Part shown: positions 10,986 to 23,580 of the stretch, piece after piece
Numbering within the stretch: position 1 is the stretch's first letter
How the letters are laid out: each line of letters opens with the position of its first letter
Assembly (NCBI RefSeq): GCF_905147045.1
Contig: NC_065910.1
Span: forward strand, 7,564,001-7,628,000
DNA: 64,000 nt
Source: Nymphalis io
Taxonomy: Eukaryota; Arthropoda; Insecta; Lepidoptera; Nymphalidae
Direction: 5' to 3'
The notes under the pieces: model-generated
Seen by the model: the letters and a program-made list of their open reading frames with translations, nothing else
What the model was told of the DNA's origin: nothing
The model's database searches: none
Program-made: the position numbers and the translations under genes

Positions 10986-12258
10986 AAAGAAAGATGATTA
11001 ACATTGACGAACGACTATTCAATTGGTTGCTTAATGACTTCTACATAGTTGTGTCTTGACAACTATAAAGAATCTCAGAAAATTACAACCATATTTGATT
11101 ATACTTGGATTTTTCTACTTATTTAACAGCATAAAACACAATTACTGATTCGTCTCTAGAGTTAAGTAAAATAGTTAAATTAAATAAATTTGGTTTGATA
11201 AGCAACAAGAACTTCTGTTTCTGTTGAACTTGTAGCGTAATCTGATCTATTCAGAATCATTTTATCATTTATCAAAATAATTTTAAATTAATTTAATTTA
11301 GAGCGAAGGTCTTATTTTTAATCTTCCCGCAACAATGTTTTGAAACGCTATCTACAGTAATTGCTATTCAACTGACGTCCTTGTTTGCCGATAAATTTCA
11401 AAGTTTCAACACAGACAGGAAACTTCTTGAATATCATTAATTCTAACGAAGCCCCAATCTCTGTAATAATCAGTGTGAGTTCTGTTTGAATATTCATTAT
11501 TTTGAGTTTAATTTGGCCTGATATAGTTTGGTTCAGATCTGGTACATGTCAATAAAAACTTTTTAAAACTTACGAATAATAGAAGGATGTATGTTTACAT
11601 GGGGTTATTTTACTGCGAAATATTTTATAAAGTTTTGTTCTGATAGTTGTTGTAAGCTTAGTGAGCTAGTTTAATTATATATAAATGACATAGCATCATA
11701 GATTTCATGGTCTAATTTATCATCAATCTCCGTTGATGTTACAGATTCAAGATCGTGGTCATATCCACATTCTGAAGTGTTTGAAATTTCTGCTTTTTCT
11801 TAGAGTAGCATTAATTTAAAGACAATTGATCACATATTACATCGGAATTCTACAACGTTAATCAATACATTGTTATGAAAGTGAAATTACAGATAAATGT
11901 TACTATACCTTTGACATAATCTATGAATTCAATTTAAACGAAAATTCTCTAATTAAAACGTTCAAATCGGCTAAATTTCCTAATAAATTGTTTCAATCCG
12001 AACACTGACATTAATACTGAAGTCTGACCACTAACGTTCGCTACAACAGCAATATATACAATACGAAATTGCAACAGCTGAGAGTAACGATTTAAGCTAT
12101 ACATTCCATCGAATAGCTTAAAACTAAATCGATAAATGCTCCAATTTTGAGCACTTATGCATACAACTTTACGTGGTTATTTCATTAGCGTTTTGTTGAA
12201 AAGTTATTAACAATATTCGTAATTTTTATTGCAGTACTTGTCCATCTCTTTCATCAAT
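10986..12258. other. No gene seen
   Basis: AT-rich sequence with no motif-bearing frame and no repeat recognised. Confidence 0.5.
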
Positions 12259-12304
12259 GTTGTCTGGAAGAAATTGCTACAAAGCAATAAGGATGTCTTA
12301 TTGT
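12259..12304 (+). repeat. Repeat family H, degraded copy
   Basis: Core GTTGTCTGGAAGAAATTGCT plus AGCAATAAGG matches the cores at 41596 and, reversed, at 49814-49870. Confidence 0.45.
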
Positions 12305-12392
12305 ATAAACGTGTCTATTTTGATAATTGCTTCTGTATTTCTTTTATATACGATGATGATTAATAAAATGGTATATAACTATCTATTTAAAA

Positions 12393-12754
12393 AGATCCGA
12401 GGTGGAGTGCAGTCTTAATCAACTTTCGTGGGTGCAGATCCAGTCAGTTGTTACTGAGTCTTCGTGTGCTTAGTTTCTGCTTATATTTCCCAAGATAACC
12501 CAAAAGTTAGAACTCGTAACTTATGGGTTCAAGCCAAGGTAAGCACCAATTATTTTCATGTGCTTATTCATTTTCAAATCATCTCGTGCTTGGCGATGAA
12601 GGAAAACATTGTGAGGAGATCTGTATGAATGAAAATTGCAACATGTGTACCAACTCGCATTGTAGCAGCGTGGTGGAATATACTTCAAACCTTTTCCTTA
12701 AAAGAACGAGCGAGGTGCCCTTAGCCAAGCAGTGGGACATTTATAGGTTGTTAT
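12393..12754 (+). repeat. SINE family A: an extra 5' fragment then a near-complete copy
   Basis: A first head-like fragment (about 12393-12490, with TCTTAATCAACTTTCGTGGG and TCTTCGTGTGCTTAGTTTCTG) is followed by a second head and a full body at about 12494-12754, ending AGCAGTGGGACATTTATAGG. Two heads in tandem point to one insertion landing in or next to another. Confidence 0.65.
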
Positions 12755-13115
12755 AAGTTTTTGCTTACAGTTATCTGTTGAAGGATTAAATATTGGTATG
12801 TATGTTTAGTAACTCAGGTGTTATGTAAATAGCAAGAAATTCTCCTAAATATTAAAGGAAATCTTTGTCTAGTAGTGGGAATTAACAACGTGTCAAAACC
12901 AAATATTATAAAGGTTAGTAGTAGTAAATTGGATCGACGCTGCGAAAACTAAAACGCAAGATTAACTATGATAATTTTTTGGAGGTTCAGCATAAATTAA
13001 ATTTAGTCGAAGGGTTATTTGATATGGCTTGCAACTTTTATTGGTAATTCTGGATTATCATAAAATGATTAAATGAAATGTTATGTAATATATTTTTTAA
13101 TTATTATTTTTTTAC

Positions 13116-13372
13116 TGCTTCGTTGGTCTAGTGGCTAGATATAAGGCCGCAGGTGCCGAGGTTCTGAGTTCAAGCCCCAGAATGGAAAAATAAAAAGTTA
13201 TTGGTTTTTTTCTGGCGAAGATTTTAGGAGTCTGGAGTGTGTAAACTCCCATGGTAAAAGGTTCGAGAGCCTGAATTTTCCGGTCGGGGCTTGTTCACTA
13301 TAATAATTTTGTCCTGCACAATTGGCTAATCTCTCTTGAGATTAGTCGCCGTGGCCGAAATCGGTTATCATA
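13116..13372 (+). repeat. SINE family C, long copy
   Basis: The tRNA-like head GCTTCGTTGGTCTAGTGGCT has a B-box-like GAGTTCAAGCCCC. The body follows (AAAGTTATTGGTTTTTTTCTG, TCTGGAGTGTGTAAACTCCC, TTGTCCTGCACAATTGGCTA), then a T-rich end. Related copies are at 47608, 58006 and 59568. This is a SINE and not a tRNA gene. Confidence 0.75.
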
Positions 13373-13424
13373 TTTTTTTTTGGCTATAACTAAATAATTT
13401 ATTTAGAAATTTATTTAATGTGGT

Positions 13425-13595
13425 ATCATTATCATCATATTCAGCCCACATTACTCCACTGCTGGACGTAGGTCTACTGACAGGCGCGCCAATTCTCCCG
13501 GTTCTGTGCTAATCTCATCCATTGAGCACACGCCATTTTTCTAAAGTCGTTTGGCCATCGGGCAGGTGGTCCGCCCATTGGCCTGTTCGCTTCTC
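13425..13595 (-). repeat. 3' end fragment of an RTE-type LINE
   Basis: The reverse complement ends in the CCTACGTCCAGCAGTGGAGT-type block followed by ATGATGATAATGA repeats. This matches the 3' end of the RTE element at 36383-39552 and the short tail at 27860-27915. RTE LINEs typically end in short tandem repeats. Confidence 0.65.
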
Positions 13596-13764
13596 TAATT
13601 TATTTAATGTCGTATACATTAAATAAATTAATTATTATTATTTCAATCAGAATGAAAGCGATAAGAACCGAGATCAATTGTAATTGGATAGAACATGTTG
13701 ATCTTATCCTAAGATTGATGTTTATGAACATGCTCGTAAGTAATAACTCTTTATATATTACTGT

Positions 13765-13955
13765 TCGCTCGCGGCTTGACCCGCATTTTATGGGGCCGAA
13801 GGGGTGGCTGGTGTTACTTATAAAAATGTAGCCTTTGTCTTGGTCCTTGGGCCAAGCTTGCTTCATACTAAATTTCATCAAAATCGGTTCAGTAAGTTAG
13901 TCTTGAAAGCGCAACAGACAGCCAGAGTTACTTTTGCTGTAATATTAATTATGGA
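13765..13955 (-). repeat. Repeat family E, copy
   Basis: The reverse complement reads AAAGTAACTCTGGCTGTCTG, then GAACCGATTTTGATGAAATT and CAAGCTTGGCCCAAGG, and ends near GCGGGTCAAGCCGCGAGCG. The order is the same as in the copies at 51703 and 62785. Confidence 0.7.
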
Positions 13956-14745
13956 TTAGACAAATTAGGTGATAGTTATTTTTGAAACTATAACTTACAA
14001 GTCTCCGCCCATGGCGTGGGAGGTGTTAGGTATCCTTTTCTGTACTTCTCACAAAAAAAAACCTCAACAAAGCATAAAAAACAAACCAACTTACTGTTGC
14101 GCTTATTGTATTAGTAGAAATATGGGTACCCATAATGTAAAACTACCAGAAGACTTATAGACTATAGTTGGAATATTTTTGCTAGGAAATTTTGTGGATA
14201 ATCTATGTAGGCGTATATAGTGATAATATTATCAAAAGCGTGTCAGCACGTTTAACGTTGCCGTCTTACAACTAACTCTGCAGTTACGGCTTCTAATCAA
14301 GTTACTTGTTCGAGACGCGTTTGTCACACGAACTAAGTTCATTAAATATATCATGCACTGTGATTTAATAGAGTAGTGTTGCATTTCTAAAACACTATTA
14401 AATATAATTAACGAAATCGCGTGCTAATGTTTTTTTTTTCTAAATAAAAAGAATAGTTTTACATAGTTTTATCTGTAGATATATTCTTTAAGAACCAATT
14501 AGCAACTTCCCCTAGAACACTAATAGCTCGTTTTATAAGTTGAGTTTCACTCGCCGTTTGCAGTGGTATTAGTGGTATTGGCTTCCAGTGGCAGATTTTT
14601 GTCAATCTATAGGATTGAATAAAGAATTTGACTTAGATTATCAAGAATTGAGTGATAAATTATTTAATGGTATAATGTTAGTGAGCTATGTGATATTAGG
14701 TATATTTTGTTTTTGTTAAATTTTTGTTTTAATTTGTTTTTTTTT
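13956..14745. other. No gene seen
   Basis: Possible remains of another family E copy at 13968-14050. Otherwise AT-rich with nothing recognised. Confidence 0.45.
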
Positions 14746-14747
14746 TT

Positions 14748-15018
14748 ATAGAATTTGTAGGCGGTCGAGCATATGACCAGGTAAGTGGTCACCAATGCCC
14801 ATAGACATTGGCATTGTAAGAAATGTTAACCATCAGTTTATCGCCAATGCACTACCAACCTTGGGAACTAAGATGTCCCTTGTGCCTGTAATTACACTGG
14901 CTCACTCACCTTTCATACCGGAACACAACAATACCAAGTACTGCTGTTTTGCGGTAAAATATTTGATGAGTGGGTGGTACCTACCAAGGCGAGCTTGCAA
15001 AAATCCCTACCACCAGTA
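14748..15018 (-). repeat. LINE-tail family B, near-complete copy
   Basis: The reverse complement has all blocks of the family, from CTGGTGGTAGGGATTTTTGC to the CCACTTACCTGG end and a poly(A)-like run (poly-T on the + strand at 14740-14750). Confidence 0.8.
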
Positions 15019-17000
15019 ATTAACTAATTAGTTACATTTTATTTCCTTTTATTTATTTATTTATTTAATATTAGGAAGACAAACAGTTATGACATATACA
15101 AAAATATTTATCACATTAAAAAAAACATCATACACCAAACAAGTCTTCACAAATTATTAAATCAAAAATACATAGCAGTTAAAATGATGATTTCTGAAAT
15201 AATCGACTTTATTTAAGCGCAATGTATGACAGATAGTGGAAAGAATAATGAATAGTCTAGGAAATGCTATGTAACTGATAATATTCAGAAATCAGACAGA
15301 AATCTATCATTTTTTACGTCATCAATATGACGTACTCGTCGACATTTCAAAAGCATGAGGATGCTAGGACGACATCATTAGCGGTCCCGATACCTCTCCA
15401 ATTAAACTCGTCTCAATCAATGCAGGATCTGATTATTTTCAAACTTTTAATTAAAATTTTCGTATCAAATTTATTTTGTTCTCTTGATATATAGTTACGA
15501 TTCGACGGTTCTTAATTAAATTAATATTATTTATAATACTAACAGTAGAAAGTGTTTGTTGTGTTTCTTATATTGCTGTTCGCGTCGTGAGATAAGCCAA
15601 CCAAATTTAGAATGATATTTTCTCGACAGTGGTCTTATGAAAGCAAGTGCCTATCAAAATTGAGGTGCTTCGTTATAAATATAAGTGTTGAATGTTCTGA
15701 CTTTTGTGTCAAGTTGCTTACTATCAATTGTCAGTTTGTTTATGTTTTAATAAGAAAATTAATTAAAAAAATAAAAATTAAGATAATTTAAAGTCTATGT
15801 GTTCAATTTTTTCTAAGGGTACCTAGAAAAACTTCACAATTTTTGTTAGCTATGCTTAGCAACTCCAACTGGTATGATGGGATCCAATTTAAAAAAATAA
15901 TAAATCGGTGAACATTTTCAAATCAAAAATCAAAAGAATATTAAATTTAAAATTTATTTAAATAAAAACCTTTTAAATTAGTTATTGTTATCTATCTTTA
16001 ATATTCGTCTGGACCTTATATCACTTTTGTAATAATTGAGAAATAAAGCAACCAAGCGCTTTAAAAAGTTTTAAGCATTACATAATATTATTATGACATA
16101 AAAAATGTATAAATATCTATTGTTGTTTTTAAGGTAAAAGCCATAATTTGAATAGTGAAGTCGCTTACGTAATCGCGTGTAAAAGATAGAAATAAAATTT
16201 CTATTTCGTTCCTTTTCTTCGCAACTTCGATATTATTAGAAAATACTTTTACTATTCGATTTATGTATATATTATATATATTTATTTACAAAATATAAAT
16301 ATACATTACAGGTTTAACCTAAAGCATTTACTTATTTAATTAATACACTTATTCCTTAATTATTATTGTTTGTATGTATTCCGCTGCCGTTTTGTGAAAT
16401 ATATATATTTATTCACTCCGTTTGTATAAATAACAAAATAATTATTTTTACGAACAATTATTTATCAACTTTAGTAACAACTTTAAAATATTGCTTTAAA
16501 ATATTCTTTGAGCAATATTCAATGAAGCTCGCTTTTATAAGGACTCAGTAATTCGAGCTATTTTGAGAGAGATGTTTGACCAACATTCGTGCTAAATAAT
16601 ATGATATTAATATAAACATTTTAAGTAACCATTTTTGACAAATTTTCGACAAACTATTGAACCACCTATAGACTAAATACACTCTTACGAAGAAATTATT
16701 TTTCAGTTTCTGTCTTAATAATAAAATTAACAAGCCTCTAATAGTGTTTATATGTAACTAAGCTGCCACTAAGGAACGTTTATAAGTAGAAGTAATAGCT
16801 TAACATCAGTATTTTCTTCAGTTTTCATATTAAAGACAAATAAATATTTATTTTGTTTGTTATATTTAATGTTTTACAAATATAATTGATAATAAGTTAC
16901 TCATCTTAACATACATAACTATAAATGTTATTATTAACGTCAATCATACGACATGGTTATTTAAATATGGTAAATTTTATTCACATAATGCCGCGAAATT
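15019..17000. other. No gene seen
   Basis: Starts with a TTTAT tandem run (15045-15065), a common tail of lepidopteran repeats. The rest is AT-rich without recognisable genes. Confidence 0.45.
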
Positions 17001-17115
17001 AGTTCGCTGAACACCGACGCCAGTAATTTCGCAACTCAATAGAGGACAATTTGTGACGTCACGAGCAGACATTTTGTGTACGCCGTGCGTTACAAAATGG
17101 AGGTGACAGAATAAA
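17000..17115. other. CpG-richer patch with a cAMP-response-like site
   Basis: A short stretch with many CpG dinucleotides inside AT-rich DNA. It includes the 8-base palindrome TGACGTCA at 17054-17061 and ACAAAATGGAGGTGACAG nearby. It could be a promoter or enhancer of an unseen gene, or a repeat. No exon was found next to it. Confidence 0.25.
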
Positions 17116-17755
17116 TAAAATGATTGTATTAATATTTTTTTTAAATTATTGACTTATTTATTTTGATTTGTCTCTGTTTTCATGGAAATATTGAAAAACT
17201 TTAAGAATCAAAAACAATTTCGACACGGTTAAAGTGACGACATACATATATAATTTAACAAACTTACCTTTATAGATGTGTCAAACTTGATGACTGAGTT
17301 CGATCTGATTTTGATTGTAAAGTACACGTATGTAAAGAGACATTGGGTGCTGGTCTTTCTCATAGTACTCCCTGGACATGGTAGGTTTTAACGCGACGGG
17401 GGCCAAAATATCATTATCAGTGGCGTATCTCCAACCCCTTTCCGCACCTCATTCTCAGACTTCCTGTACCGATTTGTTATATTTATCATTTAATTATTAC
17501 GTGGTCTTCCATATATCCATTGGTTTAGTAGCTTGTAATTAAAACGAAAAATCATGATCGATCAGATAAAAGTTTGGTTTGAAAATTTTCAATAGCAGAT
17601 CAGTGTTGGGAAGTTGGCGATGTTTCAATTGCTGTCTCAGGCAGTATGTAAAGCCGTTAATTCTGCTGGAAATCTTTTCCCAGCTGTATAGGATTGCCAT
17701 CATATCTATGAACATGAGGTAATAAAGAGTACACTTTTGATACGTAGTAATCAAA
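17116..17755. other. No gene seen
   Basis: AT-rich. Open frames at 17539-17923 on the minus strand have no motif and overlap a SINE. Confidence 0.5.
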
Positions 17756-17756
17756 C

Positions 17757-18000
17757 ACGCCAATCTTACCCAATTGCGGGTTCAATCTCAGCCAAACTCT
17801 ACTGAATTCGCATGCGCTTAAATTGTGTTTATAATTAATATTGCATGTGGCGGTGAAGAAAAACATCGTGGGGAAACCTATATGAATGGGATGAAAATCA
17901 GCTAGTTGTTTATTCGTCAGCATTGGAGCAGCGCGGTGTCAATTTCCAAACCTATTCAAAAGGAGAAGAAGTGGCTCAGTGGTGGGGCGGTCAGGCTATT
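17757..18000 (+). repeat. SINE family A, degraded copy
   Basis: Diverged head (TTGCGGGTTCAATCTCAGCC) and body (GGCGGTGAAGAAAAACATCG, AGCATTGGAGCAGCGCGGTG). The tail reads GGCTCAGTGGTGGGGCGGTC. Confidence 0.65.
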
Positions 18001-18380
18001 ATAACTTTTACTTTAAAGCATTACGTTATCAGGTTACGTTATTTATTGAAAAAAGAAAAAATGATGCATAAAATATCTTTTTCATAGAAATCGTATCCAG
18101 TATTGAAGCTCCAAGGTTTATTGTCTGGTTGAATTCCACACATAATTATATCTGGCCGCAGAGCGATATGTTTCAGAAATGTAGATGAAAATTAATGTTT
18201 GCAAAATTGCACCATAAACGAGAAATAATAAGAGCTATAATTGCTCGTCGTCAGTATTATGTACTGACTAAAACCTTGTCGCTTACGCACAAATTATATC
18301 CAATTAACAAAAATATAGTTTTTGAGTTATTCGTAATAAAATAAAATAAAATTACCAAGCTTTAAACTTATTTGTACTTA

Positions 18381-18661
18381 CTTGGTGGTAGGGCTTTGTG
18401 CAAGCCCATCTGTAGGTACCACCTATTCACCATATATTCTACCGCGAAGCAGCAATACTTAGTATTGTTGTGTTCCGATTAAAAGGGTGAGTGAGCCAGT
18501 GAAAATACAGACACAAGAAAAATAACATCTTAGTTTCCAAGGTTGGTATTGGTGCTATAAGGGATGGTTAATATTTTTATTGTGCAAATGTCATGGTGGT
18601 GACAACTTACCATAATGTGGCCTATTGGAGAGCATGCTTATCTATATATTTACTAAAAAAA
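18381..18661 (+). repeat. LINE-tail family B, near-complete copy
   Basis: Starts CTTGGTGGTAGGGCTTTGTG, carries all internal blocks and ends in a short A run. The 3' block is diverged (CAACTTACCATAATGTGG). Confidence 0.8.
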
Positions 18662-19490
18662 GATCCGAAATCGGATAAAAACTCGATAAAATAATATTTG
18701 ATTAGTGACAAGAAATCCTCATTTGTAGAGTTGCTTGAAGCTTGATATTGTGTTTGCAATAGAAAGAACACCACCGGACCCATGGGTTTTTTAACCAAAT
18801 CAGACGGATTTAGTTATCGTAAAGATGCTTACCTCAGAACACGTGATGAATTATATTGATATGAAAAAAAAAACATAACCGATCTTGTATAAAATACAAT
18901 TAATTCCTGCACGAGATCCAGCAATTGTTAAGCTTATACATTTCTGTCAGATATATTGTTATACTTTGATGCAGGATAAAGGAGACACACATAGAGTTCC
19001 TCATCTCTCTTTCTCTTCATTATCATTAGATATCATCTATTAATTGTAAAATTTAAAAGACACATACGCATCAAAATATATTTCGATGAATTTATATCCT
19101 TACTTGTATAAGTAGTAAGTATGATTAAGTAGTAAATGCCCAAATAATATATAAAAAAATAATTAATTATCTGTAACATATATATTGCTGTAATTTGTGT
19201 TTGTATTTATTACGTATGTATTAATAATATATAAGAATGACACTCGTATTACATAACATAACTTGTAATGATGTATTATATCTGTTATTTTTTAAAACAT
19301 ATGTTTAAGTATTTGCCACCATTGTAAATGGCGTTAAGTCACTTTTTTGTACTTGTTTTGAAAATAAACTAAAAGAACTAAATTATTAAATAAATAAATA
19401 CACGTGGAAATAAATATACATTGCCGTTGTGGATGGTATAAAACGATCAATACGTATTATATTCATTCGGTGTCATGTTCCGAACTGTAC
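18662..19490. other. No gene seen
   Basis: AT-rich. Nothing recognised. Confidence 0.5.
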
Positions 19491-19491
19491 C

Positions 19492-19769
19492 GTAACAGCC
19501 TGTGAATGTCCCACTGCTAGGCTAAAAGCCTCCTCTCCCTTTTTTGAGGAGAAGGTTTGGACCTAATTCCGCCACGCTGCTCCAATGCGGATTGGTGGAA
19601 TACACATGTGGCAGAATTTCAGTGAAATTAGACACATGCAGGTTTCCTCACGATGTTTTCATGTTTTCTATACAAATTAAGCACATGAAAATTCAGTGGT
19701 GCTTGCGCGGGTTTGAACCCACAATCATCAGTTCAGATTCACGCGTTCTTACCACTGGGCCATCTCGTT
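19492..19769 (-). repeat. SINE family A, full-length copy
   Basis: The reverse complement runs from GAACGAGATGGCCCAGTGGT through the GGGTTCAAACCCGCGCAAGC B-box region to the CACTGCTGGG/GTAACAG end. Confidence 0.85.
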
Positions 19770-20439
19770 CAATTATAATAAAATTTATATATTAAATATG
19801 ACGTTTAAAAAAGTAACCGCGGCTATTGAACTGAGAATTTATAACTGGCTCGATATCCAGTGCCAAATCTGATAGCTTGATTTGGCACCGCTTATTTTTA
19901 CCGAAGAAATATATGTCTCTCGTGTGAAGCTTATTTATTTATAAATAACATGATCCCAGACTTTTGGAGCTAATCTACCTGCTGAGGAATTAGGTTACCT
20001 ATACCCCTAATTTTTTTCCACTCGATTTGCTAATTAGTTCAATCATGCATTTGACACCATTCTTGTTAATTTAGCAATATTTATAATATTGTTATATTAT
20101 ATTCCACTTAACCATTTATATCCACATTAATTATACTTTCGAAGTTTCTCTAACAACACAGACATTCAAAACACCAGTTTTTCGCGAATTTAATATCATA
20201 GGTTATTCGGAATCTCGACCAATGTTATCGCGTCAGTTAAATGTCAAAGATATTTAGTAGTATTTGGAATAGACATTAGGCTTCTTGATATTATAGGTAT
20301 ATTTCGATGTGATGATTATTTTTGTACTATAATTTATTTTAATTGTTATGTAATTTTGTTCGCTTATCATTTTCTGATATTTCACGATTGTGTTCTGCGG
20401 TGAATTTCGAGGTTTATTATTAAGCCGGCTCTACACTCG
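19770..20439. other. No gene seen
   Basis: AT-rich. Nothing recognised. Confidence 0.5.
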
Positions 20440-20650
20440 CCCACGAATCGCGTCCGCGACCTTTAGCCACGATTTGCGCGTGGTCTCTGCCCAAAAAATT
20501 ATGCCCTCTACAATCAACGTGCCTTTCCTTTGTCGCTGGACTCAAAACCGTCACTGAAAGACGCAGCGAAGCACGAAAGTTAAGCCTTGAAACCATTTAC
20601 ATTTCGCGTTTCACGGCTTTCGCGAACTTTCGCGCTGCGAATATAGATCA
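20440..20650 (+). repeat. Repeat family G, copy 1
   Basis: A CpG-rich island. Its reverse-strand relative lies at 61860-62015. Shared blocks in order: AATCGCG, TTTAG, CCTTTGTCG, and ACGGCTTTCGCG followed by TTTCGCGCTGC. There is no coding frame. Probably a short DNA element. Confidence 0.55.
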
Positions 20651-21116
20651 GGCAATACATTACATAATAGATCTACCGAGATTGTCGACTGTATTTTGGA
20701 CCTAAAATCGTACGACGTACAATCAGTACTTAGTGAAAAGTTACAAACACTTTATAGTACTATTTCACGTAGATGCTACACTTTTCATAGCTATAAGCCT
20801 TCCAAGTGCAAAATAAAATTCTCTCAACGCCGCAAGTAATAAACATTTGTTAACGCTTTTAAATTCTCGGTGCATTCTGAATGCAGTCGTGTTATCGGGA
20901 CATGACGTATCACTGCACTCGCAGGGAAATGGCCCAGTTGCTATTTTTCGCTTATTTTCATTTGAAATGCTTTGTTTAAAAAACGTAGATAAGTTTTATG
21001 GAATTGTAGATACTAAGTTGTTATAAGAAGGGAAATAATCATTTGAATATAAAAAAAATAATTTATTAGGTATTACTTTATTGCTATTAGCATTGTTTTT
21101 TTTTAAATTTATTATG

Positions 21117-21377
21117 ACGAGCTGGTTAGCGTAGTTGGTAGATACTTACCTTTCACGCCGAAGGTTGTGTATTCGATTCCCACCTAAGACAGACATTTGT
21201 GTGCTATACATGTCTGTTTGTCCTGAGTCTGGGTGTAATTATCTATATAAGCATGTATATACAATAGAAAAGTAGTATATGTAGTATATTAGTTGTCTGG
21301 TGTTCATAGTACAAGCTCTGCTTAGTTTGGGATCAGATGGCCGTGTGTGAATAAGGTCCCAGGATATTATTATTATT
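21117..21377 (+). repeat. SINE family D, full-length copy
   Basis: The head GACGAGCTGGTTAGCGTAGT has a B-box-like GTATTCGATTCCCACC. The body reads GTCTGTTTGTCCTGAGTCTG, a TATAAGCATGTATATACA block and GGGATCAGATGGCCGTGTGT, followed by a TATTATTATT tail. The same order in reverse is at 58338-58608. Confidence 0.8.
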
Positions 21378-21656
21378 TATGGCTAGTTTTTTTATACACT
21401 AATTGGCTAGAATGTATCTTATTTAAAGTGTGTTGTCAAACGAGTACTGTAATTGAGTATTAATTATTAATATAATAAAAACATAAATATAATTAGCTGT
21501 CTGGTAGTAAAATATAATTAAAGCAACTGATATTAATACTTGGAAATAGCAGTTTTAGGTTAGAAATAATATCGGGCTTTTTAGTTTCGTAACTTGATTA
21601 CTCTATGGTAAATAATGTATCATAGTTTATTTTTATTTTATTTATTAACAAATATA

Positions 21657-21953
21657 GCTGAGATGGCCTAGTGTTTAGAACGCGTGAATCTTAACCGATA
21701 ATCGTGGGTTCAAACCCGGGCAAGCACCACTGAATTTTCATGTCCTTAATTTGTGTTTATAATTCATCTCGTGCTTGACGGTGAAGGAAAACATCGTGAG
21801 GAAACCTCCATGTGTCTAATTTCATTGAAATTCTGCCACATGTGTATTCTACCAACCCCATTGGAGCAGCGTGATGGAATATGCTCCAAACCTTCTTCTC
21901 AAAAAAAGAGAAGGCCTTAGCCCAGCAGTGGGACATTAACAGGCTATTACTGT
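21657..21953 (+). repeat. SINE family A, full-length copy
   Basis: Complete head, body and tail, close to the family consensus (GATGGCCTAGTGTTTAGAAC, GGGTTCAAACCCGGGCAAGC, AGCCCAGCAGTGGGACATTA). Confidence 0.88.
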
Positions 21954-23320
21954 AAGCTGTACTGTAAATAAATCACATAAAAATACACAAACCAAGAAAG
22001 TTTCCACTGAAATATTTTACATAAATAGAAAATAAAGGGAGTTAATTAAATATTAAAATTAATAGAAAATTAATATTATCAAAAATAATTTCATTGAAAT
22101 AAATATTAGTAATTATAAATTAAAAAATAAACAAATTTTATAATATTAATTTAATACACGTTTTGATTAGATTTTTAAAATACTGTTTTTGTAAATGTCT
22201 GTTTCTTAGTTCCAGGATTTGCATTGCATAGGCACTAAGCCTCACTTTTTGCAATAGCAGCCACAGTTACTCTCATACGTAGATGGAGTCTGTTCCCATT
22301 TATTAACTTTTGCAACCGCCTTTATGACCGACGTCACCGTCTCTGTTCAAACTAGTCAGTGTGCCCAGTGCGAGTTTTTTTTTACTTATTCGATACCGTT
22401 GACGGTAACTGCGATTTTTATGTAATGAAAACAACGCCATCTAGTGAGAATAATCGAAATTCCATAGAAGCTAACGTCAGCGCTATTGAAGAAGTAAAAA
22501 CTCGCACTAGGCACGCTGATGTATGTATACAATATTTTTGTTGGGGTGAAAAACTGGTAACGAAAGTTTTCTTTAGGAAGTGTCGTAGGTAAGACCTTTT
22601 TTAAAAATGTATTTATGCATTTAAATAACAGTACAAAACTTAACATAATGCTAGCAGCTAAACCACCATTCAAGTTTATACGTGTGCTATCATTAGTGTA
22701 CACTACAAATTTATACATTTAAATACTATAACTATAATACAGATTTAAATACGAACATATACACCTTAAGCATTATATAATAGTAATAATAATCATGAAA
22801 TAATTTTATTCACCAAAAAAACAAAGACAAAATTAAGGTACAAAACCATAAAAAAAGAGAACAATGTGATTATTGATAATTTGGTGAAAAGGTCGTAGTC
22901 TGAAATAAGCTGCTTTTCAGTCTACGCCTTGTACATATGGAGAAATCACTTACAATTTTTTCTGACATCAGGCAAGTTGGCCGTCCGGTCTTACATTAGG
23001 CAAGTGAAAACAGATTACTGATCCGTAATCTTGCCTGCCTTTAAAAATGGACCAAATTCGAATTGCAGTTACAGACCGATTACATAAATCATTTGGAAGT
23101 CGCTTCGTGGATTTATGTGTATGTTTGGTATTGGTACAGCAGTACTCCATCACGGGGACCTCCCATTTAATCCTTTCTTAGTGTACAAGACAATCTATTA
23201 CGTATTTCTCACAGTCTTCTCTATCTTCATGTTGAAGAGGAATGAAACCAATCACTATAACTATACTCAATTCTTTCTAGGTGCTCTTTGCTTTTAGAAT
23301 GTCTCATACGATGGAGAAAA
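21954..23320. other. No gene seen
   Basis: Overlapping short frames at 22359-22718 show no domain. A poly-purine/AT-rich background dominates. Confidence 0.45.
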
Positions 23321-23321
23321 A

Positions 23322-23580
23322 TTTTTTTATACAGTAGGAAGGCGGACGAGTTTTTAGGCCACCTGATGGTAAGTGGCCACCAACGTCCATAGACATTGGC
23401 GTTGTAAGAAATGTTAACCAACCTTGAGAACTCATATGTTATGTCCCTTGTGCCTTTAATAACACTGACTCACTCACCCTTCAAACCGGAATACAACAAT
23501 ACCAAGTACTGCTGTTTTGCGGTAGAATATCTGATGAGTGGATGGTATCTACCCAGACGAGCTTGCTCAAAGCCCTAAAC
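23322..23580 (-). repeat. LINE-tail family B, near-complete copy
   Basis: The reverse complement has all family blocks. It ends CCACTTACCATCAGGTGGCC and a CCGCCTTCCTACTGTATAAA tail, and carries an internal deletion in the GGTTGGTGG/GCATTGG area. Confidence 0.8.

Noticed and set aside
22359..22718. Two overlapping ORFs of 77 and 110 codons on opposite strands
   Set aside because: No recognisable domain on either strand and composition like the surroundings.
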